Positions 1 to 9,044 of a DNA stretch of 64,000 bases are shown here, one piece after another. Origin of the DNA: Agaribacter marinus (GTDB lineage: Bacteria; Pseudomonadota; Gammaproteobacteria; Enterobacterales; Alteromonadaceae); assembly GCF_030160655.1 (NCBI RefSeq), contig NZ_BSOT01000005.1, forward strand, positions 1,507,546 to 1,571,545, read 5' to 3'. A program made the position numbers and the translations under genes. Position 1 is the stretch's first letter, and every line of letters starts with the position of its first letter. The notes under the pieces were generated by a model. That model was not told where the DNA came from. It saw only the letters and a program-made list of their open reading frames with translations, and searched no databases.

Positions 1-334
1 AATTATTTTTACCAGTCATAACAGCGTAACGTGTTGGCGCACAAAGGGCTGTAGCCGAATGAGCATCGGCAAACCAAACACCTTGTTGGGCCAATGCATC
101 AATATTGGCAGTACTAACGACAGGTTTACGCTTAGAAAACCTATTGCGATAAAAACTAATATCCCCAACACCAATATCATCTGCCAGTATCACCACTATA
201 TTGGGTGGCTGGGGAAGCAGCTGTTCCCTATCACCAAATTGGGGAACATTTTGAGCTGAACTATCACTAGGTAAAGCAATACTGCACATCATGATCAGAA
301 TTTTCAGCTGCATCAATGAAAGGTTACTTGCCAT
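1..334 (-). CDS. Exported sulfatase, N-terminal part (cut by window edge)
   Basis: This is the first 111 codons of a type I sulfatase, which hydrolyses sulfate esters, here probably on marine polysaccharides. The start is ATG at 334. It opens with a hydrophobic stretch ending near the sequence SSAQN, which suggests a Sec signal peptide. The metal-binding motif ADDIGVGD lies at about residues 51-58. The formylglycine motif CAPTR is at residues 98-102, so C98 is the residue expected to be converted to formylglycine. The rest of the gene lies left of base 1. The substrate cannot be read from this fragment. Family assignment is firm; export is inferred from the N-terminus. Confidence 0.85.
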   Translation of the reverse strand, partial: MASNLSLMQLKILIMMCSIALPSDSSAQNVPQFGDREQLLPQPPNIVVILADDIGVGDISFYRNRFSKRKPVVSTANIDALAQQGVWFADAHSATALCAPTRYAVMTGKNN

Positions 335-664
335 ATTTTTTGAATTCCTACGCCAGCCAAACGGTGCTGTATTCACAATTATTAAGACCTTAAAGCCATG
401 CAAACTACAACTTCACAAATAATTTATTATTTTTATATTTGAATTTAAGTGGTTTTTTGAGGCTTACTTTGTATATTCTAAATTCAGTCATATTGTTAGC
501 TAATTAGGGTAGTTAGCAAAGAGGATGTTTAGCTTTGTCACCTAGCAATTTTCCACAAATGCCAAGCGAAATTGCTGGCTTTTTTACAAATAATCATTAG
601 AACCCAATCAAATTCTCGACTTGTTACGTATTCAAAAGCTTTATTAAACCGCTAAATTAGATTT
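335..664. other. Intergenic region between divergent sulfatase and S9 peptidase genes
   Basis: This 330-base AT-rich stretch separates two divergent genes and must hold both promoters. I see no convincing RNA gene, riboswitch fold or open frame in it. There are T- and A-rich runs around 420-480, but I cannot assign specific -35/-10 boxes with confidence. Confidence 0.5.
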
Positions 665-2734
665 ATGAATAAAATAACAATAACTACGACAGCAATATCT
701 CTTTTGTTTTCAGTAGCCATATTTGCCGAAAGCAAAAACCATCAGAATGAAAAATCAAACCTAAATGTTTTTCAGCCAGAAGATATCTTTCACCTCGAAG
801 TCGCTACCGCCCCTCAGGTATCGCCAAACGGTGAACAGATTGTCTATGTTCGGCGCGCTAACGACATCATGACAGACTCGACGCGCACTAGTATTTGGAT
901 AGTTGATGTAAAGGGTAAAAGCCATCGTCCACTGCTCTCATCAACAAAAAATTACTATTCTCCTCAGTGATCACCGGATGGTTCACGTCTAGCGTATTTG
1001 TCGAACGCTGAAGGTAAGCCACAGTTGTATGTTCGCTGGATGGACTCTGGTCAAACCGCGCTTGTCACCAATGTGGCTGCATCGCCGTCGTCTATTACAT
1101 GGTCACTCGATGGAAACACCATTGCATTTACCATGAGCGTTGATGCCGATGAAACACCCTTTAAAGTAAACATGCCCAGTAAGCCAAAAGGCGCAATGTG
1201 GTCCGAAAGTTTCCAATACATTACCAAAGCACGGTATCAAGCGGATGGACGTGGCGTATTGGAGCCAGCATACACACACATTTTCACTGTACCCGCAGAC
1301 GGCGGCACGGCAAGGCAACTGAGCGCTGGAAACTATCATCATCGAGGTCCTCTTAGTTTTACCGCTGACAGCCAATCGATTTATTTTTCGGCCAATCGCT
1401 CAGACAATTGGGAGTACGAGCCGGGAGAAGCTGACATATTTAAGGTCGATATGGCCGGTGAGATCTCGCAGATAACCTCCTATCCTGGCAGCGAGTCAAG
1501 CCCAGTGGTGTCGCCAAATGGCAAGTTGATTGCGTACTCTCGCCGCGACGATAAAAAATTGGCCTATCGCAATAGCTATTTACACATAATGGATGCTGAC
1601 GGTAGCAACGACAGAAATTTGAGTGCGGATATCGACAATACCGTATCCAATTTTATTTGGAATGACACCCAAGGTATTTATTATCAACAAATGTTGCGTG
1701 GTGTCACGCAGATAGATTATGTCACCATTGAAGGTAAGCACAGCAATGTAGCAGGTGGTTTAAGTGGTCTCTCGCTTGGTCGGCCATACACGAGTGGTAC
1801 CTTTCATGCAGCGGATAATGTTGTGGCGTATACAAAAGGCAGAACGGACAGGCCTGCCGACTTGTTTGTGCGCCGAGGCAGCAATGAATACCAACTCACA
1901 TCACTCAATGAAGACCTATTAGGACATAAGACCTTAGGAGAAGTGAAAGAGATAATTTACACCTCTTCCGTCGACGATGAAGAAATTCAGGGTTGGTACA
2001 TATTGCCACCCGATTACGACGCAGCAAAGAAATATCCGTTGATTACCGAAATTCACGGCGGCCCTCACCTAGCCTATGGCCCTGTGTTTAGCGCAGAGCT
2101 TCAACGCATGGCAGCACAAGGCTATATTGTGTTTTACAATAACCATCGAGGAAGCACAGGGTATGGCGAACGTTTTGCGCTGTTACTACAAAACAAATAT
2201 TCCTCGAAATATGACTTTGCTGACCATATGTCTGGCATCGATGCACTGATTGCAAAAGGCATCGTTGATCCAGAAGAATTATTTATAGCGGGTGGCTCCG
2301 CCGGTGGTATTGCGGCAGCATACGCGATTGGATTGAGCGATCGATTTAATGCCGCAGCAGTCACTAAACCGGTAATCAACTGGCTATCAAAAGTACTTAC
2401 TGCTGACAGTGGTTTATATCAAATCCCTTATCAGTTCCCCGGCATGCCTTGGGAAGAAGTTGAACATTATTGGCAACGCTCGCCCTTATCGTTGGTTGGA
2501 AATGTAACCACGCCCACCTTATTGATGACTGGTGTGGAAGATAAGCGCACGCCGATGTCCGAAACAGAACAGTTTTATCAGGCATTAAAGCTGCAAAAAG
2601 TGGATACAATACTTATAAAAGTACCTGGCGCTTCACACGGCATTGCGTCTAAACCCTCGCGCATGATTGGTAAAGTTGAGAATATTATTGCGTGGTTTGA
2701 CAAGTACCGACACGGCGAAAACGACGAGGAATAG
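665..2734 (+). pseudogene. S9-family serine peptidase interrupted by one in-frame TGA
   Basis: The gene would encode a 689-residue exported prolyl-oligopeptidase-family (S9) enzyme such as a dipeptidyl or acylaminoacyl peptidase. Residues 1-21 look like a signal peptide. A beta-propeller of WSPDG-type repeats follows, then an alpha/beta-hydrolase domain. The catalytic triad is visible: S545 in GGSAGG, D626 in VEDKR and H658 in GASHG. A TGA at 968-970 replaces codon 102. The frame before and after it is the same, and the sequence around it reads PQ-stop-SPDG, so TGG (Trp) changed by a single base is the simplest explanation. Everything else looks intact. It could be a recent pseudogene, a sequencing error or, less likely, a readthrough site. 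A downstream TTG at 998 keeps the frame open but would lack the signal peptide. Confidence 0.85.
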
Positions 2735-2750
2735 TGTTAGTTTAATGCGT

Positions 2751-2782
2751 TTGCTCGGCGCAAGGTAGGTGCCGCCGAGCAA
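2751..2782. terminator. Strong hairpin between convergent genes
   Basis: A perfect 10-base stem (TTGCTCGGCG at 2751-2760 pairing with 2773-2782) with a 12-base loop lies just after the S9 peptidase stop and before the end of the convergent M24 gene. It has no long T run on either strand, so it may act as a bidirectional pause or processing hairpin rather than a textbook terminator. Confidence 0.5.
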
Positions 2783-2786
2783 TACA

Positions 2787-2818
2787 TTTAGCGAACTAAA
2801 TGTTTAGCGAATTAAATG
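2787..2818. repeat. Two tandem 16-bp copies at the 3' end of the M24 gene
   Basis: TTTAGCGAACTAAATG at 2787-2802 is followed directly by a copy with one mismatch at 2803-2818. The second copy contains the last codons and stop of the M24 peptidase gene. The first also forms a 7-base hairpin (2785-2791 with 2796-2802). Confidence 0.6.
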
Positions 2819-4150
2819 CCAGCTTGTCTGACGCCCGGCCAAATACCAAACAGTAGTGCCATCATACACCGCACTTTGCTCTAACTTAATTTGTACCCAT
2901 TGGTCGTCCCATTCTGGCAATTGCGTTTTAATACTGCCTTCTATGGCATACGCGGTATTCGGGTATAGTTGCCAGTCGCCTTGAACAGGTGTTGGGCCTT
3001 GATTGTCCCACATACCAATGGTTGGGCCGCTAGCATGTCCGACAAAACCTAGGGGGTGAGTGTAAGTACTGCTTATAATGCCTTTGGCTTCACTTGTTTT
3101 AATGGTATTCGCCAAAATTTGATTACCGGTATGCCCGGTTTTAAAGTGACTGGTTAAGATATCTTGCCATTGATTGCCAATACCCATCGCGTCTTTTAAG
3201 CCTTGCGGTACATCTGTTTCATGTAGTTTAAGCACATAGGCCATTTCTTGTGTGTCCGTGCATAAATTCAAATAGCAAATACCCACGTCCGTATGCAGCA
3301 CGTCACCGGGTTTAACAATTCTATCGTCTTTGCCCATAAAAACATCGTCTTGGCTGGTATCGTCTCCCTGACGTTGAATATTTACGTAAGGCTGAAACCA
3401 CGGCCTTAGTTGCAGTGCTTCAAAACGTTCGCGTATATACCATGCAATATCGTCAGTGCTTGTCACCCCTGGCGTAATGACTTTATTAGAGAAGGCTTCA
3501 GCTATCACGCCTCTGGCGAGCAATACTACCTGTGGGTACACCTCAAGTTCCATCTTACTGCGGGTTTCTAACCAACGCACGACAAGTGACTCTGCACTGA
3601 CCAACCGTTGTTGATACTTGCTAGGTAGATAGGAAATCAACTGTTGGTGTAGACCGACACTTAAGCCATCGGCCAAGGCCCAGTCTTTACTTGTATTTAT
3701 GCCAATCGTTTTGGGATCACGCTCAGCTATGACCTCTGCCAAACGCTGCCACTGTTGCGCTTTTGTACCACCGTCCCACACTGTTGGATAAAGCTCACCA
3801 ATGGGATAGCGGCTTACACTAAAGCGCTCAACCGTGCCATCGTCCTGTTTTGCAAACACTAATATCGTCGTGCGGCGCGCGGCAAACGTCGGCTGAGGAA
3901 CAAGAGTGTAAAACAATCTGTCTTCCCCGTATTCACGGTTGATAACTAACCACATATCTATGTTGGCTTCGGCCATCAACTGCGGTAACAAATTATCTAG
4001 GCGGTCTAAGACCATTGTATTTAGCGGTTTGACGCGCTCTTTAAAAGATAAGACATCGGGCAGTTGTTTAATTTCTCTTCCTTGCGAGTATGGGTTCGCT
4101 AAGGATTGAAATGACACAATGAATAAGATAAATAATAACGTCGTTCGCAT
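2804..4150 (-). CDS. Exported M24-family metallopeptidase (Xaa-Pro aminopeptidase-like)
   Basis: This is a two-domain pita-bread peptidase of the creatinase/aminopeptidase P family, expected to remove N-terminal residues next to proline with two bound metal ions. The start was set at ATG 4150 because it begins a clear signal peptide (MRTTLLFILFIVSFQSLANP); the frame stays open 23 codons further upstream without a better ribosome site. The C-terminal half shows the metal-ligand pattern: Asp in HTDVG, a second Asp in CTDTQE, His in GHASG, and two Glu near the end (IEGS and KLEQS). Export means it acts outside the cytoplasm. It is convergent with the broken S9 peptidase and follows the sulfatase gene by 103 bases, which suggests one transcription unit. 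The true substrate is unknown. Confidence 0.85.
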   Translation of the reverse strand: MRTTLLFILFIVSFQSLANPYSQGREIKQLPDVLSFKERVKPLNTMVLDRLDNLLPQLMAEANIDMWLVINREYGEDRLFYTLVPQPTFAARRTTILVFAKQDDGTVERFSVSRYPIGELYPTVWDGGTKAQQWQRLAEVIAERDPKTIGINTSKDWALADGLSVGLHQQLISYLPSKYQQRLVSAESLVVRWLETRSKMELEVYPQVVLLARGVIAEAFSNKVITPGVTSTDDIAWYIRERFEALQLRPWFQPYVNIQRQGDDTSQDDVFMGKDDRIVKPGDVLHTDVGICYLNLCTDTQEMAYVLKLHETDVPQGLKDAMGIGNQWQDILTSHFKTGHTGNQILANTIKTSEAKGIISSTYTHPLGFVGHASGPTIGMWDNQGPTPVQGDWQLYPNTAYAIEGSIKTQLPEWDDQWVQIKLEQSAVYDGTTVWYLAGRQTSWHLIR

Positions 4151-4253
4151 AGTAAATTCTAGTTGGGTAGTGGCAAATTCAGTATGCCAGTGTTTCACAA
4201 AATTAACAGACGGCGGCATTGAAAAAAACTACTTAGCCAAAATTTTAAACACC

Positions 4254-6125
4254 TTAGTAATTTGGTCGCTGAATGTCTTTAATCCCTTTAGGCGGAATCA
4301 ATTCTTTAGGAATATCCAATGTCTTATCATCTGCCCCATCTGCAAAATTACTGATGTTATAGCTATTTTTGGTAGACCAATCCATTTCAACACGACCATC
4401 ACCCAATACAATATTGCCAAGCTTTTGGCGAAACCATTGCGCTAAAGCTAGATATTCTTTGGTATAGGCGAGGTTGTTTCGCTCTAATGGATCGTTGCGT
4501 AAATCATACAACGCCATATCTACTTTCAAAGGTGCGGCAGTTAACGCCCACGTAATGTTGTCATTGAGATATGGAGTTTGTGCGGTGGTTCTTTTGTCAC
4601 GCGTGCGCATCGAGAAAGCAAAATCATGGCTTCTCAAATAGGCTCTATGACCAGACACTAAGTTCATCTCCCCTAGAATGTAATCGCGCTCAAGGTCAGG
4701 ATTGTTGACTACGAGTGCGAGATCTTTACCGTCAAGATAATCATACTCCATACTTTCAACCTGAATATCCGCTGCAGCCATCATTGTGGGTGCAAAGTCG
4801 ACATATTCTACTAACTTGTCTATGACTTTACCTGCAGGAAATGTTTGCTTGTCCGACGAAACCACAATAACAGCCCCGTTTAGCGACTCTTTCCACGAGC
4901 CAAACTTCGCCATAATCCCCTGCTCTCCCAAATGCCAACCATGATCGCCTATGGTGAAAACAATCAAGTACTCACGGCCTTGCTTGTTCGAATAATCTTT
5001 AAATGCCTTCACAGCCTTGCCTATGAGATGGTCACCAAATGCAGAAAAAGCATAATAATCGCGGATCGCTTGTTGTTGTTCTTCAGGTTTCATCGCGTGA
5101 GTTTTAGATTCATTATAAATCTGCATTTGTTGAGGCACGAAAGTGGCTAGTTCTTCGGTATCAAATTCAGGTAAGTGATACATTTTATCTTTGAATTGAT
5201 CGCGAAATTCTTTTGGCGGCAACACAGGAGTATGAGGTAGGTGAAAACCTAAGTTAACAAACACCGGCTTGTTGGTATCTGCCCCTTGAAACTGCGCCCC
5301 CCAAGACGACGAGTAGGTTTTATCTGCGTTGTCTAAATAACGAATAAACTCCTTGGTTATGTAAGCGTCTACGGTTTTGTCAGCCGGTTGCGGGTTAACA
5401 CCGCCTAAAATCAAGCCTTTATTAATCCGAGTATATGCACGGAGAATATCGAACTCTTCTTCTACACTCGCTTTCACGGCCTGCTCTTCTGCGTTTAGCA
5501 GTCTGTCTGCTTTTGAAAGAGTGATCACTTTCTTGGTGCCATCTGCATACATGATGGTTTCGGTCGCATCTCTGCGCAACAATACGCCATCTGTTAACCC
5601 ATAAGCACCGGTAGAATACCAGCCACCAAAACCGTTTCTATGCAAATCGCGATTGAACTCAATTTCCAAATCGAAAATGTCACTTTTGCCGTTGAAATGC
5701 TTGCGAATGCCGTGATGAGTTTTACCAATAATCGCAGTGCCGTAGCCTGCATCACGCAAGCTTTCTGATACCGCTGGCGTCATAAAGTCTGCGTCTTGAT
5801 GGACTTGCTCCCACGCATATTTACCTGTTCTGAAGGGATAGCGCCCAGAATGCATAGACGTTCTGGAGGTGCCACATGCAGGCGCTTGATTAAATGCCTT
5901 TGTAAATAAAACGCCTTCTTTAGCTAAGGCATCGATATTGGGAGAGGACACGTAACCTAAATAGCTTTCGTTCGTGCCACGAGTCGCCTGATTGTAAGCG
6001 CTGATAGCATCAGGTCTGTGGTCGTCTGTAATAATCCAGAGAATATTCGGTTGTTTGCTCCAACTAACAAAAGACAACAAACTTGCTGCTAACGCCATTG
6101 CCAACGGGACACTTATATTTTTCAT
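4254..6125 (-). CDS. Exported sulfatase with unusual CGTSR formylglycine site
   Basis: This is a full-length type I sulfatase of about 623 residues with a Sec signal peptide (residues 1-23). The metal motif ITDDH is at residues 32-36. The formylglycine position is C84 in CGTSR; the usual core is Cys-x-Pro/Ala-x-Arg, so Thr at the third position is a departure. The later metal site is seen in GDHGWHLGEQG, and KFGSWKE also matches the iduronate-2-sulfatase/heparan-type branch. ATG 6125 was chosen over 6149 because it starts the signal peptide and has a GGTGG element upstream. It probably acts in the periplasm on sulfated polysaccharide fragments. The substrate is inferred only from family. Confidence 0.85.
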   Translation of the reverse strand: MKNISVPLAMALAASLLSFVSWSKQPNILWIITDDHRPDAISAYNQATRGTNESYLGYVSSPNIDALAKEGVLFTKAFNQAPACGTSRTSMHSGRYPFRTGKYAWEQVHQDADFMTPAVSESLRDAGYGTAIIGKTHHGIRKHFNGKSDIFDLEIEFNRDLHRNGFGGWYSTGAYGLTDGVLLRRDATETIMYADGTKKVITLSKADRLLNAEEQAVKASVEEEFDILRAYTRINKGLILGGVNPQPADKTVDAYITKEFIRYLDNADKTYSSSWGAQFQGADTNKPVFVNLGFHLPHTPVLPPKEFRDQFKDKMYHLPEFDTEELATFVPQQMQIYNESKTHAMKPEEQQQAIRDYYAFSAFGDHLIGKAVKAFKDYSNKQGREYLIVFTIGDHGWHLGEQGIMAKFGSWKESLNGAVIVVSSDKQTFPAGKVIDKLVEYVDFAPTMMAAADIQVESMEYDYLDGKDLALVVNNPDLERDYILGEMNLVSGHRAYLRSHDFAFSMRTRDKRTTAQTPYLNDNITWALTAAPLKVDMALYDLRNDPLERNNLAYTKEYLALAQWFRQKLGNIVLGDGRVEMDWSTKNSYNISNFADGADDKTLDIPKELIPPKGIKDIQRPNY

Positions 6126-6215
6126 TTGATAGCCACCATCATTGAACATGTATTTACATTTCTATCACAGTCACCGTGACAAAATAAATGTAAACCTGTT
6201 AATAAGGCTTGCTTG

Positions 6216-6659
6216 TTATCGTCTATGCAAAGAATACAGCACTTCTACTTCTGCACGAGGCAAGCCACTGGCTTCAATAATATCGTCGATCGATTCACCT
6301 GACGCAACTAATTTATTGGCTTTTGAGTACATTTTTAGCTCAGGATCTTGTTCAGATAGTTGCTCGACTTTGTCACCGTATAAAGAAAATTCTTGTGCTA
6401 ACTTATTGGTCTTTTCTATCTGTTCCGACATTTCATTTTTAAGATTTTCGATGGCCGTTGATTGTGTAGCAATAAGCGCTGTTTGTCCCTTAATTAGCTT
6501 GTCATTTTGCTGCTGTAACTTATGCAAATTATCAATCAAGCCAATACTTTGAAGTAATTTAGCACGTGTACTTCTGCTATAGAGAAACGTGACAACCGCA
6601 ATAGCGATGAGTAACAAAATAACGGATGAAAAAACGATTAACCAGACACTATCATTCAT
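6216..6659 (-). CDS. DUF2802 membrane-anchored coiled-coil protein
   Basis: The 147-residue protein has one N-terminal transmembrane helix (about residues 6-27), a polar coiled-coil region (about 35-100), and a C-terminal segment ending in GLPRAEVEVLYSLHRR that resembles a helix-turn-helix-like fold. This matches DUF2802, a family often found directly after cheW in Vibrio and Alteromonas flagellar loci, as here. Its role is not known. ATG 6659 is preferred to the TTG just before it. It is separated from cheW by a strong terminator, so it probably has its own promoter or depends on readthrough. Confidence 0.75.
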   Translation of the reverse strand: MNDSVWLIVFSSVILLLIAIAVVTFLYSRSTRAKLLQSIGLIDNLHKLQQQNDKLIKGQTALIATQSTAIENLKNEMSEQIEKTNKLAQEFSLYGDKVEQLSEQDPELKMYSKANKLVASGESIDDIIEASGLPRAEVEVLYSLHRR

Positions 6660-6737
6660 CAAAGGGCACGAAAAAAGTTGAACATACTGCTGAGTATACT
6701 GCTAAGTACCTGATCTCGCCATAAAAATTGAGAAACA

Positions 6738-6775
6738 AAAAACCGGCATGCACAAAGCAAATGCCGGTTTTTTTG
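6738..6775. terminator. Rho-independent terminator after cheW
   Basis: A 12-base stem (AAAAACCGGCAT at 6738-6749 pairing from 6761) with an 11-base loop has T runs on both sides, so it can work in both directions. On the minus strand it ends the parC-parP-cheW transcript. Confidence 0.85.
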
Positions 6776-6818
6776 TGTATGTTTAGCGTGTATGTTTAGC
6801 GCATCGGTAGCGCTAAAC
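6775..6818. repeat. 13-bp tandem repeat overlapping a 9-bp hairpin
   Basis: GTGTATGTTTAGC is present twice in a row (6775-6787 and 6788-6800). The second copy's GTTTAGCGC (6794-6802) pairs perfectly with GCGCTAAAC (6810-6818) around a 7-base loop. It lies between the cheW stop and the terminator. Confidence 0.6.
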
Positions 6819-6841
6819 TTGAGCAAGTACATCAATCAAAA

Positions 6842-7333
6842 TTACATAGTTAGTACGTCATCCCACTCTTCATCAGTCAACAACTTATTTAAATCAACTA
6901 AAATAAGTAACTCTTCGCCACGATTAGATACGCCTTGAATAAATTTGGCGCTCTCTTCCGTGCCAACATTCGGTGCACTATCGATTTCAGATGAGCGTAA
7001 ATAAACGACTTCAGCAACACTATCAACAAGAATACCGACCACATGTTCATCAGATTCAATAATTACAATACGGGAATTGTCCGTAATTTCCGATGATGGT
7101 AACCCGAATCGTGCACGCGTATCGATAACGGTGACCACGTTACCGCGCAAATTGATAATACCTAATACATAATTGGGCGCACCAGGCACAGGGGCAATTT
7201 CAGTGTATCGAAGCACTTCTTGCACCTGCATCACGTTTATACCATAGGTCTCATCATCGAGTCGATAAGTTACCCATTGAAGAACCTCATCATTAGGATC
7301 TGATGCAGTTGCAGTGGCTCTTTCTTCTGACAT
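6842..7333 (-). CDS. cheW: Chemotaxis coupling protein CheW
   Basis: CheW links methyl-accepting chemoreceptors to the kinase CheA in the membrane-associated array. The 163-residue protein is a single CheW/SH3-like domain with the typical segments YGINVMQVQEVLRY, GIINLRGNVVTVIDTR and VGILVDSVAEV. The start ATG 7333 has a GGAG box 8 bases upstream. It is the last gene of the parC-parP-cheW group, 90 bases after parP, and is followed by a terminator. The length is typical and no key region is missing. Confidence 0.95.
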   Translation of the reverse strand: MSEERATATASDPNDEVLQWVTYRLDDETYGINVMQVQEVLRYTEIAPVPGAPNYVLGIINLRGNVVTVIDTRARFGLPSSEITDNSRIVIIESDEHVVGILVDSVAEVVYLRSSEIDSAPNVGTEESAKFIQGVSNRGEELLILVDLNKLLTDEEWDDVLTM

Positions 7334-7423
7334 TTGAGTTACTCCGTAATAACAATTACCGTAATATTCATATTCTAGCGACTATCATATGCGTCGCTTA
7401 CTTGTACATTTGTTTCGTCAAAA

Positions 7424-8098
7424 CTAGTGTTTATGATTCAAAAGCCACACTAGCTTTTCAGCATCAATTAATGCACACATTTTCTCTTTTACCATGCCGG
7501 CTAACCAAGGACGACTGCCTGCTTGATCACGCCATTTAATATCAGCTAACGACAATTCTTCAGTGTCTTTCAGCGCTTCACACGCCAACACCCAAGATGT
7601 TTTCCCTAACTGAACAGCATAACTATATTGTAATGAATCGGCTAACTTTTGCGTATACTTTTCAGGCATTACCCATTTTGCCGTATCGATACAATTTAAT
7701 TTTTCATCACCTTTTATCAGTACACCTAAAACCCAATCAGCTTTTCCCGGCAAGGGTGTCAACTTCTTCATTTCATGGATCCCCCCCAGCTCAACTAAGG
7801 GGATGGCTAGCTTTATACCAGCGACTTCAAAAAACAGTGCTTGAAACTTACTTGGTAATCGCTGTCTGAGAGATTCATCAGGTTCAGAAACTACATGTAT
7901 ATTCAGTGTTTCGGCAGCTTCGTCATTTTCTTTATCGACATTCGAATCTTCTGCTAAAAAGTTTTGTGAATCCGCGTGTTTTAACAATTTTTCAGCACGA
8001 GAGAGTGCGTCGGCTTCAGTGTCAGCCTTCGGCACTTCATTATTAGTCAGTGCAGCAAAGTAACTCGATAATAAATCTGTTTCTTTTTTATCAGGCAT
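7424..8098 (-). CDS. parP: CheW-domain protein, ParP-like polar chemotaxis adaptor
   Basis: The 224-residue protein has a low-complexity N-terminal half (about residues 1-85) and a divergent CheW-like domain in the C-terminal half (from LFFEVAGIKLAIPLVELGG to the end). A CheW-like gene exactly between a ParA-type ATPase and cheW is the arrangement of Vibrio parP. ParP uses its CheW-like domain to join CheA and receptors and connects the array to ParC at the cell pole. The call rests on gene position plus domain; sequence identity to Vibrio ParP cannot be judged here. It starts 11 bases after parC. Confidence 0.8.
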   Translation of the reverse strand: MPDKKETDLLSSYFAALTNNEVPKADTEADALSRAEKLLKHADSQNFLAEDSNVDKENDEAAETLNIHVVSEPDESLRQRLPSKFQALFFEVAGIKLAIPLVELGGIHEMKKLTPLPGKADWVLGVLIKGDEKLNCIDTAKWVMPEKYTQKLADSLQYSYAVQLGKTSWVLACEALKDTEELSLADIKWRDQAGSRPWLAGMVKEKMCALIDAEKLVWLLNHKH

Positions 8099-8109
8099 AA
8101 TTAAAATCT

Positions 8110-8865
8110 TTAAGCTCTCATTAAATCGTTAGTTAACTTTTCATACGCAAAACTGCCTCTGCTACTTTCGCCAAGTTGTCCTATCGATATCCCTCGCTGG
8201 CTGGCTTCTCTGAACTTGGTATCGGTAGGCACGTAGCCTTGCCACAACGAAGACCTAAACTCTTGTCTCAGCGACTTGTAGGCTGCTTGACAAGCATTTA
8301 GCCTACGGTCGAACATCGTTGCTACAATGGTCACTTTTGGTTTTTCAATCATCATAGGGCCTAATAGCTCTATCGTTTGCAACATTTTTTTTAAGCCTCG
8401 AATAGCCAAATGTTCTGTTTGGGTAGGAATAACGATTTTATTGCACGCCATCAGTCCATTCACCATTAACACACCCAATACCGGAGGACAGTCTACTATG
8501 GCAAAATCATATTTACCTTTTAATTCATTAAGGCAGTTTTTGACGACCAAACCTTTGCCATCTGCTTGTCCTAGTTGCCGATCTAAGGTTGCCATTGCAC
8601 CGCATGCTGGAATAATGGCACACTTCGCTTGTTTGGTATTTTTTACCAGTCGCATCACGTCAATGTTTTGATCCGCCAAAAAATAGTCGTACAAACTTGG
8701 CGTCGAATTCTCTTCAACATTGTAGTAATAACTAAGCGATGCATGGGGGTCTAAGTCAATCAACAATACCGAGTAGCCTTGCGCATTCAAACTGCCCGCA
8801 AGTGACACTGCGGTCGTCGTTTTGCCCACACCACCTTTTTGATTTACCACCGTCCATATTTGCAT
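8110..8865 (-). CDS. parC: ParA-family ATPase, ParC-like polar localiser of chemotaxis arrays
   Basis: This is a ParA/MinD-type P-loop ATPase of 251 residues. The deviant Walker A motif KGGVGKTTT is at residues 10-18, the switch LDPHASLS follows, and Walker B is in FAIVDCPPVLG. Inside a chemotaxis operon next to a CheW-like gene it corresponds to Vibrio ParC, which positions chemotaxis arrays at the pole, rather than to chromosome-partitioning Soj; no parB is nearby. A terminator upstream (8931-8966) separates it from cheA, so this three-gene group may have its own promoter in 8866-8930. Confidence 0.85.
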   Translation of the reverse strand: MQIWTVVNQKGGVGKTTTAVSLAGSLNAQGYSVLLIDLDPHASLSYYYNVEENSTPSLYDYFLADQNIDVMRLVKNTKQAKCAIIPACGAMATLDRQLGQADGKGLVVKNCLNELKGKYDFAIVDCPPVLGVLMVNGLMACNKIVIPTQTEHLAIRGLKKMLQTIELLGPMMIEKPKVTIVATMFDRRLNACQAAYKSLRQEFRSSLWQGYVPTDTKFREASQRGISIGQLGESSRGSFAYEKLTNDLMRA

Positions 8866-8930
8866 TAATGCTCATTTCCCACATCAAACACTCTTATCTC
8901 TTGTTTTATTCAGCGTACTGTATAAAACAA

Positions 8931-8966
8931 AAAAAGCGTTAACAGTATTTACTGTTAACGCTTTTT
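8931..8966 (-). terminator. Terminator after cheA
   Basis: A perfect 16-base stem (8931-8946 with 8951-8966) and a 4-base ATTT loop are followed on the minus strand by a T-rich run. It lies between cheA and parC and would end the long flhA-to-cheA transcript. It can also act on the plus strand. Confidence 0.9.
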
Positions 8967-9044
8967 AAATACTCAGTGTACCTATGCGAAAATCAGACCA
9001 ATATTAATATATGTACTAAAAAGACATTCTATATCAGTCAACAG

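Noticed and set aside
968-970. Selenocysteine or pyrrolysine at the internal stop of the S9 peptidase
   Set aside because: The codon replaces a structural Trp in a propeller repeat, not a catalytic Cys, and no SECIS-like hairpin directly follows.
6142-6552. 136-codon plus-strand frame with a Cys-rich sequence
   Set aside because: It is antisense to the DUF2802 gene, which has a clear membrane and coiled-coil pattern.
8110-8865. Chromosome-partitioning protein Soj
   Set aside because: No parB or origin-type sites are nearby; the chemotaxis context points to ParC.
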